In this document: positions 34,122 to 43,490 of the stretch, piece by piece
How the letters are laid out: every line of letters starts with the position of its first letter
Position numbering within the stretch: the stretch's first letter is position 1
Assembly (NCBI GenBank): GCA_029820945.1
Contig: JALGUJ010000012.1
Span: 1-64,000, forward strand
Direction: 5' to 3'
DNA length: 64,000 nt
DNA from: Candidatus Zipacnadia bacterium
Lineage (GTDB): Bacteria; Armatimonadota; Zipacnadia; Zipacnadales; UBA5352
Position numbers and translations under genes: made by a program
Notes under the pieces: generated by a model
Seen by the model: the letters and a program-made list of their open reading frames with translations, nothing else
What the model was told of the DNA's origin: nothing
Databases searched by the model: none

Positions 34122-35309
34122 GTGCAGTGGACATCGGAAGTCGATCAGCTCGAGAGGGCCCGCGCCGTGACGCAGGGCCCCGGCTACCATTGGTTCGGCT
34201 ACTACGACAAGTGTCCCTGGAGCGCCGACGGGAAGCTGATGCTGGCCATGGAGGTGGACTTCATGGACCGGCCGCCCACCGGCGAGGACAGCATCAGGGT
34301 CGGGCTCATCGACCTGGAGGCCGGGCGCGAGTTCCACCCTCTCGACGAGACCCGCGCCTGGTGCTGGCAGCAGGGGACCATGCTGCAGTGGCTGGGCAGC
34401 GACCCGAACCGGCGCATCATCTACAACTCGGTCGAGGACGGCCGGTACGTCGCCATCATCCGCGATGTGCACTCCGGCGAGACGCGCACGCTGCCCCGGC
34501 CCATCTACGCCGTCAGCCCCGACGGCACCCAGGCCGTCGGCCTCAACTTCTCGCGCGTCGCGCGCACCCGGCCCGGCTACGGCTACTACGCCCTGCCCGA
34601 CCCCACTGAGGGGGAGATGCACCCGGACGATGACGGCATCTGGTGGATCGACCTGCAGACCGGTGAGACGGAGCTGATCGTCACGCTCGACCAGATTGTG
34701 CGGATCGCCTACCGGCAGAGCATGGAGAACGAGAACTGGTTCAACCACATGCAGTTCTGCACCGATGGGAGCCGCTTTCTCTGGCTGCACCGATGGTACC
34801 GGCCGGGCAGCCCGCGCTGGTTCACGCGCATGTTCACCGCCAGGCCTGACGGCTCGGAGATCTACCTGGTCGCCGACGATGACATGATCTCGCACTTCGA
34901 CTGGCGCGACGAGACGCACATCCTGGCCTGGGCCACCCACAGGCAGATCGGGAACCGGTACTTCCTCTACCGCGACCAGACCCCGTGGCTGGAAGTCGTC
35001 GGCGACGACGTCTTCACCACCGACGGGCACTGCTCCTACTCGCCCGGCGATCGGCGCTACATCCTGACCGACACCTACCCGGATGCACAGATGAAGCGCA
35101 CGCTGGTCCTGTACGACACGCAGACGGGCCAGCGCGCGGACATCGGCCGCTTCCTCTCGCCCAGACGCTACTCCGGCGAGATCCGCTGCGACCTGCACCC
35201 GCGTTGGAACCGCGACGGTACTCAGGTTTGCTTCGACTCGCTGCACGAGGGCGAGCGCCAGCTCTACGTCATCGACGTCAGCGACATCGTCGGGCGCGAT
35301 CCGGCGTAG
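34122..35309 (+). CDS. Beta-propeller protein related to oligogalacturonate lyase/TolB
   Basis: The 395-residue product, from GTG 34122 behind GAGAGGAG, is made of repeated beta blades of the WD40/TolB type. Histidine-containing segments NWFNHMQFCTDGSRFLWLH, TDGHCSYSPGDRRYILTD and DLHPRWNRDGTQVCFDS sit where oligogalacturonate lyases (PL22) have metal-binding histidines; the fit is partial. No signal peptide is visible. A lyase acting on small unsaturated uronides would suit the catabolic surroundings, but a non-enzymatic sensing role is possible. It is followed 44 bases later by the amidotransferase-like gene. Confidence 0.75.
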   Translation: MQWTSEVDQLERARAVTQGPGYHWFGYYDKCPWSADGKLMLAMEVDFMDRPPTGEDSIRVGLIDLEAGREFHPLDETRAWCWQQGTMLQWLGSDPNRRIIYNSVEDGRYVAIIRDVHSGETRTLPRPIYAVSPDGTQAVGLNFSRVARTRPGYGYYALPDPTEGEMHPDDDGIWWIDLQTGETELIVTLDQIVRIAYRQSMENENWFNHMQFCTDGSRFLWLHRWYRPGSPRWFTRMFTARPDGSEIYLVADDDMISHFDWRDETHILAWATHRQIGNRYFLYRDQTPWLEVVGDDVFTTDGHCSYSPGDRRYILTDTYPDAQMKRTLVLYDTQTGQRADIGRFLSPRRYSGEIRCDLHPRWNRDGTQVCFDSLHEGERQLYVIDVSDIVGRDPA

Positions 35310-35353
35310 CCCCGGAAGCTGCGCTCCGCCCTCGATCCGAACGGAGGACGGCC

Positions 35354-36019
35354 ATGATCTGCTACATCGTGACCGAGACGATGGAGAAGTACCGCGAGAT
35401 GCAGCCACACGGGCTGAAGCTCGACCTCGAGAAGCTCAGCGGCGACCGCTGCCTGGTGCTGCACTACAGCGAGGTCACGCGGCAGTTCATCGGCGAGCTC
35501 GAACCGTGGGCGTTGTGCCACTCGGGCGGCAGCACGCCGCACGACGAGTACGACGTGCTCGAGCGCGAGGACTACCGCTGGCTCATCCGCGAGTCGGGCA
35601 TCCCGCAGATCGGCTTCTGCGGCGGCCACCAGCTCATCGCCCGGATGTTCGGCGGCGAGGTTGAGCCGATGCGCGAGATCCGCGACGGCGACCCGGACCT
35701 GTCCCCGGACTACTACCCCGGCGCCTTCAAGGAGTGGGGCGTCTGGGCGGTGAGCATCGTCGAGGACGATCCGCTCTTCGAGGGCCTCACCAGCCCGATC
35801 CGGGTCTGGGAGATGCATCGCAGCGAGATCAAGTCGCTGCCCGAGGGGTTCAGGCTGCTGGCCTCCACCGACGACTGCCGGGTGCAGGCCATGGTGCACC
35901 GCGAGATGCCGCTCTACGGCACGCAGTTCCACCCGGAGAAGCGCCAGGACGGCTACCCCGACGGCCACAGGCTGGTCGAGAACTTCTTCCGGATCGCGAG
36001 AGGACGGCGCCCCGCCTGA
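35354..36019 (+). CDS. Class I glutamine amidotransferase-like protein
   Basis: From ATG 35354 the 221-residue product keeps the glutaminase triad: nucleophile cysteine in IGFCGGHQL (about residue 89) and His-Glu in TQFHPEKR (about 193 and 195). It lacks a synthase domain and a neighbour that would use the ammonia, so it could be a gamma-glutamyl hydrolase-like enzyme, a stand-alone GMP synthase-type subunit, or a peptidase. In context it sits between a propeller protein and an MttB homologue, with neither a purine nor an amino-sugar gene nearby. Function within the cluster is unknown. Confidence 0.85.
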   Translation: MICYIVTETMEKYREMQPHGLKLDLEKLSGDRCLVLHYSEVTRQFIGELEPWALCHSGGSTPHDEYDVLEREDYRWLIRESGIPQIGFCGGHQLIARMFGGEVEPMREIRDGDPDLSPDYYPGAFKEWGVWAVSIVEDDPLFEGLTSPIRVWEMHRSEIKSLPEGFRLLASTDDCRVQAMVHREMPLYGTQFHPEKRQDGYPDGHRLVENFFRIARGRRPA

Positions 36020-36195
36020 GGGATGGCGGCCGGTGCAGGCGATGAGCCGGCATGTCACAGCATGTCGCCACCCGCCGGGACGAAGTCGCTTCTCCGTGTC
36101 TGTGTGATGACGGTGTGGCTGCTCGCACCGGTCTGCGCGACCGGCGCGGTGCCAGTCTCACCAGGTGAGTGACCCCGGTTGAGAGGAGCATTGGC

Positions 36196-37596
36196 ATGCG
36201 CCTCATGGACGATACTGACCTCCACCGCATCAACGACCACTCGCTTCGCCTGCTCGAGGAGGTCGGGGTGCGCATCGACCACGAGGACGTCCGGCGCCTG
36301 CTGCTGGAGGCGGGCTGCCGGGAGCTCCGCACGGGAATGATCGCCTTCCCGCGGGAGCTGGTCGCCGAGTGCGTCGAGCGCGCGCCATCCACCGTCACGC
36401 TCGCGCCGGTGGCGGGTGAGCCCACCGAGATCGGCCCCGGCGGCGACACGGTGTTCTGGACCGGCAACGCGCTCTACGTCGTTGAGGGCGACGAGTCGCG
36501 ACCGATCACCGAGCCGGACTTCGTCGCACTGACGCGGGTGGCCGACGCCATGGACCAGGTGCAGGCCGTGGTCGGGCCGACGATCAGCGAGATCCCGCCG
36601 CAGTTCCGCGACTTCGTGGGCTGCCGGCTGCTGGCACAGCACAGCAGCAAGCACCTGCGGCCCTGCATCTACACCCCACGCGGGGGGGCGGCCATCGTCG
36701 AGATGGGCGCGGTGCTCTCCGATCCCAGGTCCCTGCGTGAGCGGCCGGTGGTGAGCTTCGGGTACACGGTTGTGAGCCCGCTGCGCTGGACCGAACCGGG
36801 CCTGGAGATGTTCGTGCAGACGTCCGGCCACGGCGTGCCGATGATGATCAACTCCGAGCCGACCGCAGGCGCGACCGCCCCGATGACGCTGGGCGGCGTA
36901 GTGATGCTCGCCAACGCCGAGGCGCTCTCGGGCGTGGTCATCCTGCAGACCCTCGAGCCCGGCCGCCCCTGCGTCTTCAACCTCGGCTTCGCGCACACCA
37001 TGGACATGCGCGAGGCCATCGCCCGCACCGGCGGCCCCGAGAACGGTTTGTTGGGCGCGGTGGGCGCGGAGCTGGCGCGCTTCCACGGCCTGCCCGGCGC
37101 GTCATGGATGAGCACCGAGTCGATGATCGCCGACGAGCAGGCGGCCTGGGAGAAGATGACCGTGGGGCTGATGCATGCGATGGCGGGCGTGAACATCATC
37201 TGGGGCATCGGGCAGCTCGAGTCGCAGCGCACCCTGTGCCCGGAGATGATGGTGATCGACGACGAGATCGCGGGCATCGCGCTGCGCGCCCGCCGCGGCG
37301 TGGACACCGATGACGAGGCCCTGGCCTTCAGTGTGGTCGCAGAGATGGGCACCGACCCCGACTACCTGGCCCACCGGCACACGCTGGCGCATTTCCGCAG
37401 CGAGCTGTTCGAGCCGGAGCTGGGCTTCGTGGGCCGCCGCGAGGGCTGGGAGGCCGCCGGCGCGCTGACCGCCCGCGAGCGGGCCGAGCGGCGCGTGCGC
37501 GACATCCTCGCGGAGCCAGAAGAGCCCCGCCTGACCGGAGACGTCGAGCGGGAGCTGCTGCGCATCGAGGCGTGGTGGAGGGAGGAGCTGCAGTGA
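36196..37596 (+). CDS. MttB family (trimethylamine methyltransferase-like) protein without pyrrolysine
   Basis: The 466-residue product, from ATG 36196 behind GAGAGGAG, has the MttB family barrel: HSLRLLEEVGVRIDHEDV, GNALYVVEGDESRPI, PTAGATAPMTLGGVVMLANAE and GVNIIWGIGQLESQ, where true trimethylamine methyltransferases carry an in-frame amber codon for pyrrolysine. There is no such codon here, so it belongs with the non-Pyl relatives, such as glycine betaine:corrinoid methyltransferases (MtgB). It would move a methyl group to a corrinoid protein in the cytoplasm; no corrinoid protein is in view. Its stop overlaps the next GTG. Confidence 0.9.
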   Translation: MRLMDDTDLHRINDHSLRLLEEVGVRIDHEDVRRLLLEAGCRELRTGMIAFPRELVAECVERAPSTVTLAPVAGEPTEIGPGGDTVFWTGNALYVVEGDESRPITEPDFVALTRVADAMDQVQAVVGPTISEIPPQFRDFVGCRLLAQHSSKHLRPCIYTPRGGAAIVEMGAVLSDPRSLRERPVVSFGYTVVSPLRWTEPGLEMFVQTSGHGVPMMINSEPTAGATAPMTLGGVVMLANAEALSGVVILQTLEPGRPCVFNLGFAHTMDMREAIARTGGPENGLLGAVGAELARFHGLPGASWMSTESMIADEQAAWEKMTVGLMHAMAGVNIIWGIGQLESQRTLCPEMMVIDDEIAGIALRARRGVDTDDEALAFSVVAEMGTDPDYLAHRHTLAHFRSELFEPELGFVGRREGWEAAGALTARERAERRVRDILAEPEEPRLTGDVERELLRIEAWWREELQ

Positions 37597-38075
37597 CGGA
37601 CGGCGCGCTCCATGTGGAGAGCCAGCGGGTGCGCTGGTGGGTACACCTGGTGGTGGCGGTCGCGCTTGGTGGTGCGGTGGCCGGCGTCCTGGCGAGAGCC
37701 GGCGGGGAGCAGCCGCTCTGGGTCATCGTGCTCCCCGTAGCGATCGTCGCGGCCGTCTACGGTCTGCTCAATCCGATGACCGTTCGCGTCACCGCTACGG
37801 ACCTGCGGGTCGAGTTCGGACACTTCGGCTGGCCGCGGTGGCGCTTCGCGATGGAGGAGATCCGCGACGCGCAGGTGATTGAGTTCTCGGCCCTCCGCGA
37901 CTGGGGTGGCTGGGGGATACGCACGCGCCGCGGCGGGCTGTGCCTCAATGAGCGTGGCAACGCGGGAGTGCAGTTTACCCACCGGGGCCGGACCATCGTG
38001 GTGGGCAGTGACGACCCTCACCGGCTGCTCGATGCACTGCGCACCGCGGGCGCCGACGCCGCCGCCTACAGGTAG
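37593..38075 (+). CDS. Small membrane protein with PH-like domain
   Basis: The 160-residue product starts at GTG 37593, overlapping the MttB stop (GTGA) with GGAGGGAGG upstream, a sign of translational coupling. Two hydrophobic segments (VHLVVAVALGGAVAGVLA and WVIVLPVAIVAAVYGLL) are followed by a soluble beta domain (VRVTATDLRVEFGHFGWPRWRF, then RTIVVGSDDPHRLLDAL) resembling bacterial PH-like domains such as DUF3093. Its last 10 bases overlap the convergent phosphodiesterase-like gene. Role unknown; by coupling it may serve the methyltransferase. Confidence 0.8.
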   Translation: MTDGALHVESQRVRWWVHLVVAVALGGAVAGVLARAGGEQPLWVIVLPVAIVAAVYGLLNPMTVRVTATDLRVEFGHFGWPRWRFAMEEIRDAQVIEFSALRDWGGWGIRTRRGGLCLNERGNAGVQFTHRGRTIVVGSDDPHRLLDALRTAGADAAAYR

Positions 38076-39130
38076 CCGAGCGCGCGCAGGCGCTCCTCGA
38101 TGGTCTGCTCGGACGCCTTCCCGTCGAACTGCCGCGGCCGCTCGGCCGGACGGGGTGAGGTGGCGTTGCGCAGCGCCTCGTAGTCCTGGCCCAGCAGCCC
38201 GAGCACGGTAGGGCAGACGTCGCGGTTGTAGCATGGGCCGGTCCGGCCGGTCTGCACGCGCCCTGCCTCGGAGAGGTCGCGGACGATCAGGACCCCGTCG
38301 TGGCTGTGCCAGGCGCCGAAGAGCTTGCCGTCGTAGCTATAGGGCTCCGTCGCCTGCGCCGGCCAGCCGTGGTCGGAGGTGATGATCAGCAGCTCGTAGT
38401 CCGCGCCCACGTCGAGCAGGGCCTCGAGCCTGGTGTCCAGCCAGTCGTACAGCTCGAGCAGCGGCTCGTACGACCAGTCCTGGCCGTCGCGCAGGCGCAG
38501 ATACTGGTTCAGCAGGTGCCCGATGCGGTCAAGCATGGAGTACTGCACGAAGAGGCAGTCCACCGGGTGGGTATGCACCAGGATGCGCACCGCCTCGACC
38601 TTCCAGTCGATCATCTTCTTCAGGATCTCGATGCTCTGGTCGAGGGTGTAGTTCCGGTACCAGGTGTTGTCGAGGATTCGGTCGCGGGGCGTTAGTCGGA
38701 TGAGGTCGCTGATGTCGCGCGCCTGCAGCAACGGCATCAGCTCGGCGGCGACACCGGCGTGGTCGAGGTCATTCGGGAACCCGGAGACGATGTACCCGTT
38801 CACCTGCCGGGTGCAGGTGGTCATCGGCATGTGGACGACGCCGGTGCTCATTCCCGCGTGGTTGAGCATCTCCCAGATGACCGGATCGCGCAGCGTGTCG
38901 TAGCTTTCGCTGCCCTCAATGTTGCGGCCCCACAGGTCGGTCACGCCGTGCTCCTCGGCGCTCATCCCCGTGTATATGCTCGTCCACGAGGGGCCGGTGT
39001 AGGGGTAGTCTTCCTCCGCCATACACGCCTGGTACCTGCTCTGCGCGAGCAGCCGCCTGGTGTTGGGCAGGTTGCGCTCGAACATGATCTGTGCCGACGC
39101 GCCGTCGAGTCCGAGGAAGAACAGTTTCAT
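38066..39130 (-). CDS. Type I phosphodiesterase/nucleotide pyrophosphatase-like (alkaline phosphatase superfamily)
   Basis: From ATG 39130 with GAGAGG upstream the product is 354 residues. KLFFLGLDGASAQIM holds the metal-binding aspartate, TGPSWTSIYTGMSAEEHGV the nucleophile threonine/serine with the following His, and ELLIITSDHGWPAQ the second Asp-His metal site; HSHDGVLIV supplies a further histidine. This is the AP superfamily pattern in the phosphodiesterase branch. Substrate (nucleotide, phospholipid or sugar phosphate) is not readable. No signal peptide is visible. A longer in-frame start at 39220 lacks a ribosome binding site. It overlaps the convergent membrane-protein gene by 10 bases. 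Confidence 0.88.
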   Translation of the reverse strand: MKLFFLGLDGASAQIMFERNLPNTRRLLAQSRYQACMAEEDYPYTGPSWTSIYTGMSAEEHGVTDLWGRNIEGSESYDTLRDPVIWEMLNHAGMSTGVVHMPMTTCTRQVNGYIVSGFPNDLDHAGVAAELMPLLQARDISDLIRLTPRDRILDNTWYRNYTLDQSIEILKKMIDWKVEAVRILVHTHPVDCLFVQYSMLDRIGHLLNQYLRLRDGQDWSYEPLLELYDWLDTRLEALLDVGADYELLIITSDHGWPAQATEPYSYDGKLFGAWHSHDGVLIVRDLSEAGRVQTGRTGPCYNRDVCPTVLGLLGQDYEALRNATSPRPAERPRQFDGKASEQTIEERLRALGYL

Positions 39131-39285
39131 GGTAGGCCTCTCTGCGAGGAGTCGTTGCCCCTCTGCGCGATCTCCCGGCCTGGGCCGGACCTCATAGCAT
39201 TCACGCACAAACGCAAGCAATCATAGCAGAGCCGCCCGGCATCCGCAAGCCCTCAGCGCGGAATGCCGGCCTCCGCCGCGGAAGA

Positions 39286-40176
39286 TCACCGCCTCTCGAA
39301 GCACAGCACGCGAAGATTGCGCGTGGCCAGCTCGAGGGTGAGCTCTCGCCGCTCCCCGTCGATGCGCCGGGCCTCCGGGGCGCCGCCGGGCTCAGTCACG
39401 AGCCAGTCGCCGTCACCAGCGAGCCGCAGGCGCACCTGCGCCGGGTGCTCGCAGTCGCGTACCAGCGCCGCGATCTCTCCATTGCGCTGGTATGCGGTCA
39501 CCTCGGCCGAGCCCTCCACCACATACAGGCGGTCGCAGGGGCTGCCGTCCAGCAGCACATCCTCGACATGCGCGAGTGCATCGTTGGCCTCCGCGACGGC
39601 CGCCAGCGTCCCCGCGTCGCTGCGGGGGTAGGTCCACAGGACGTAGCCCATGGTCGGCGCGAAGGCCGCCTCCAGCACCTGGGCCCGGCCCTCCTCGGGC
39701 GGGAAGATCTGCCGACCGTTGGCCGGCTCGCCGAGCGTCAGGCCGACGAGGACGTTCTCGGCCCCGGCCGCCTTCACCAGCGGGGCCGGCCGCCGGCGCA
39801 CTGCTGCGGCGCGGTCGTACAGCGTGGGCATGACGTGGTTGAGGCCCTCGGGCAACCGCCACGGGTCATGCAGGTTGAAGTACATCCCGTCCTGTTCCGT
39901 GCTCACCGACAGCCAGGAGTCGAGCCAGACTCCAGAGGGGCAGGCGCCACGCGCGGCCGCGCGCTCTCGGAGCATCTGGCGCCAGCCGGCGAACATCTCC
40001 GTGACGAGTGAGCACTTGAAGCGGGTCCACGCGGCGTGATGCGCCGGGCAGTCGTCCAGGTCGGCCTCGAATTCGGTGGGGGAGAGGGCCTCGAGCTCCG
40101 AGTGGTGTGTGGCGCGGTACTGCTCCCATCGCCCCAGACAGCGCTCGCAGAAGCAGATCCCATGGCCGTCCCACAC
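39286..40176 (-). pseudogene. 5'-truncated glycosidase-like fragment downstream of groEL
   Basis: An open frame of 296 codons from GTG 40176 encodes a protein that begins VWDGHGICFCERCLGRW, the middle of a TIM-barrel glycosidase: the acidic Cys-rich segment lies about 200 residues into the related enzyme at 6241. What follows (VWLDSWLSVSTEQDG, LRLAGDGDWLVTEPGG) resembles the second half of such proteins. No N-terminal barrel half or signal peptide precedes it; instead the groEL terminator hairpin lies 15 bases upstream. GAGGAG directly precedes the GTG, so translation of the fragment is possible. I read it as a gene that lost its 5' half. Confidence 0.55.
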
Positions 40177-40191
40177 CTCCTCACACAGTGA

Positions 40192-40220
40192 GGCGGGCGG
40201 CCCCGATAGGGCCGCCCGCC
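40192..40220 (-). terminator. Terminator-like hairpin after groEL
   Basis: A perfect 12-base-pair stem GGCGGGCGGCCC / GGGCCGCCCGCC with a 5-base loop lies 26 bases past the groEL stop. No clear T-run follows (TCACTGTG). It separates the chaperonin genes from the truncated fragment. Confidence 0.7.
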
Positions 40221-40246
40221 GTGTGTTGCGTGGCGCTGCTGGAGAG

Positions 40247-41878
<1,632 letters not shown>

Positions 41879-41915
41879 TCAGGGGTAATCTGCGCTGTCG
41901 CATGTGGCCGGCCCG

Positions 41916-42203
41916 TCAATCCTCGCGCACGGCCAGAATGTCCTCCTCGCTGATAATCAGGTAATCCTCCCCGTCGATCGTCACCTCGGTGCCGCCAAAG
42001 GAGGCGTAGATGACGATATCGCCCTCCTCGACGCTCAGCCCCATGGGCTCTCCGTCCTCGTCCATCTCACCGGTACCCACCGCGATGACCTCGCCCTCGC
42101 GCGGGCGCTCCTGGGCGGCCTCCGGCAGGATGATACCGCCCGCACTCGTCTCCTCTGCCTCCAGGGGCCGAACCAGCACCCTCTCGCCAAGCGGCTTCAA
42201 CAT
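41916..42203 (-). CDS. groES: Co-chaperonin GroES (Hsp10)
   Basis: From ATG 42203 the product is 95 residues: MLKPLGERVLVRPLEAEE, a mobile loop with SAGGIILPEAAQERPREG, and the C-terminal GEDYLIISEEDILAVRED. These match GroES along its length. It caps the GroEL ring. GTG 42212 is an alternative start, but the ATG lies about 11 bases from AAGGTGG. It is the first gene of the groESL operon; transcription starts about 120 bases upstream, next to CIRCE. Confidence 0.97.
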   Translation of the reverse strand: MLKPLGERVLVRPLEAEETSAGGIILPEAAQERPREGEVIAVGTGEMDEDGEPMGLSVEEGDIVIYASFGGTEVTIDGEDYLIISEEDILAVRED

Positions 42204-42298
42204 TCGACACACACCACCTTGCTTCTGATTGATTGAACGCGTTCGTCAAGCGCCGCAATGACCTCGTTTCGGGGGCATAGCGCGCTTTTCAGTGCGCG

Positions 42299-42325
42299 TT
42301 AGCACTCCAGGGGGCGGAGTGCTAA
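42299..42325 (-). promoter_or_regulatory. CIRCE operator (HrcA binding site)
   Basis: TTAGCACTC, 9 bases, GAGTGCTAA: a perfect match to the CIRCE consensus bound by the HrcA heat-shock repressor. It begins about 8 bases after the -10 box of the groESL promoter, so bound HrcA would block initiation. The hrcA gene itself is not in the window. Confidence 0.97.
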
Positions 42326-42332
42326 CGCGACG

Positions 42333-42360
42333 ATTATACACGAGGCTCACAATCTGTCAA
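42333..42360 (-). promoter_or_regulatory. groESL promoter (sigma70-type)
   Basis: Read on the minus strand: TTGACA (42360-42355), a 16-base spacer, TATAAT (42338-42333). Both hexamers are perfect. CIRCE follows directly, as in other groESL operons. Confidence 0.9.
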
Positions 42361-42631
42361 GGCCCACTTCGCGCGTCTGAAGCCCCGTTCCTCCACACGG
42401 CGCGCCCGCCTGGCGACGGCCGGCGCCGCAGCGGGGCCCCCGCGCTCCGCGTGCTCGGAAGCGTTGTGTGCGACTCGGACCTGGTGAATGATGGGCCGCG
42501 GCGGTCAGCGCCCGGCAGCATCCAGGCCCCAACTGCGCGGGTCAGGCAAGGAACCGGGCGGCGGATCGGGAACATACTGGGCGCGTGGCCGTCTAAAGCG
42601 CAGAGCCGAATCATCGCACAGGGGTGACGGC

Positions 42632-43318
42632 ATGATCGTGCGCAGGTCTTCACCGGTTTTCGGGCTTCTGGTGCTATCTACCATCATCGGTCTTGTCGGC
42701 TGTGGTGGCGGTGGAGGGGGAGGTGATGGCGGTAGCGGCGGAGGGGGAGGTGATGGCGGTGGTGGCGGAGGGGGTGGCGGCAACACCGCGCCCACCATCC
42801 AGTCAGTGACGCCGGCCGCCGCGGCGATCTGGCCCGGGGAGAGCACGACTATCACGGTCACTGCCGACGACGGGGACGGTGATCCCCTCAGCTACACCTG
42901 GAGTGCCAACGGCGGCCAGCTCACCGGCACCGGCGCGACCGCCACGTGGACCGCACCCTCCACCGGCGGCAGCTTCACCATCAGCGTCACCGTCAGCGAT
43001 GGGCGCGGGGGCCAGGCGCAGGACGACACGGAGGTCCAGGCGGGCGCCACGGTGCGCGGGACCGTCATCAGCGTGACCGACGGGAGCCCGGTGCGGGGAG
43101 TGACCGTCACCATCGGCGGGCTCTCGGCCACCACCGACGCTCAGGGCGAGTTCAGCATCCTCGGCGTCGGACAGGGCACGCACACCGTCGGACTCACCGG
43201 CAACTGGTTCGTGGCCGGGAACGTGACCGTCAGCCCGAGCTCGCCGGGCCAGGACGTGCAGGTGGGCGACGTGCCGGCCGCGGACATAGGCGGAGGCCCG
43301 CCACCGCCGCCGTTCTAG
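42632..43318 (+). CDS. Lipoprotein with Ig-like and carboxypeptidase-regulatory-like domains
   Basis: The 228-residue product has a signal sequence (FGLLVLSTIIGLVG) and a lipobox cysteine at residue 24 (LVGC), then a poly-Gly/Asp linker coded by 27-base tandem repeats. Residues about 55-135 form an Ig/PKD-like beta sandwich (DGDGDPLSYTWSANGGQL, FTISVTVSDGRGG), and about 140-210 a carboxypeptidase regulatory-like fold (GTVISVTDGSPVRGVTVTIGG, then TTDAQGEFSILGV). The tail ends in prolines. It is likely an anchored cell-surface adhesion or structural protein. No ribosome binding site is obvious beyond AGGGGTGA. It ends at a strong hairpin before feoB. Confidence 0.85.
   Translation: MIVRRSSPVFGLLVLSTIIGLVGCGGGGGGGDGGSGGGGGDGGGGGGGGGNTAPTIQSVTPAAAAIWPGESTTITVTADDGDGDPLSYTWSANGGQLTGTGATATWTAPSTGGSFTISVTVSDGRGGQAQDDTEVQAGATVRGTVISVTDGSPVRGVTVTIGGLSATTDAQGEFSILGVGQGTHTVGLTGNWFVAGNVTVSPSSPGQDVQVGDVPAADIGGGPPPPPF
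42710..42781 (+). repeat. 27-base tandem repeat encoding Gly-rich linker
   Basis: Two full 27-base units (42710-42736, 42737-42763) and a partial third (42764-42781), each coding for Gly-rich nine-residue blocks with one Asp, inside the lipoprotein gene. A repeat of codon-multiple length can change linker size without frameshift. Confidence 0.7.
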
Positions 43319-43412
43319 CGGTCGGTCGCAGGGATGCGAGGTCGTACGGCGCCAATGCTGCGCGGTTGGGCCTCGGCGCCGAGCGGTTGTGGGGCGCAGC
43401 TATGAGGAGACG

Positions 43413-43437
43413 GGGCGAGGCTGCTTGCCTCGCCCTT
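43413..43437. terminator. Terminator hairpin between convergent lipoprotein and feoB genes
   Basis: GGGCGAGG / CCTCGCCC, 8 base pairs with a 7-base loop, then TTCCC. It would serve the plus-strand lipoprotein gene and, weakly, feoB. Confidence 0.65.
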
Positions 43438-43490
43438 CCCGTCCTGCGCACCGGCCGCATGATGCTCAGACCGCATGACCGCCGCGTCCC

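Noticed and set aside
33901-34134. N-terminal extension of the response regulator
   Set aside because: The frame remains open but starts lack ribosome binding sites and the receiver domain begins normally at the ATG at 33900.
36020-36195. Possible riboswitch upstream of the MttB homologue
   Set aside because: The segment has short pairing runs, but I could not find the conserved boxes of cobalamin, glycine or SAM riboswitches.
36196-37596. Pyrrolysine-containing methyltransferase
   Set aside because: The frame runs through without an internal TAG, so it is a non-Pyl family member.
39191-39238. Two TGCTATGAk extended -10-like boxes upstream of the phosphodiesterase-like gene
   Set aside because: No convincing -35 box at proper spacing; too weak to list as promoters.
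42704-42785. CRISPR-like or minisatellite array
   Set aside because: The repeats are in frame, coding for Gly-rich linker, with no spacers.
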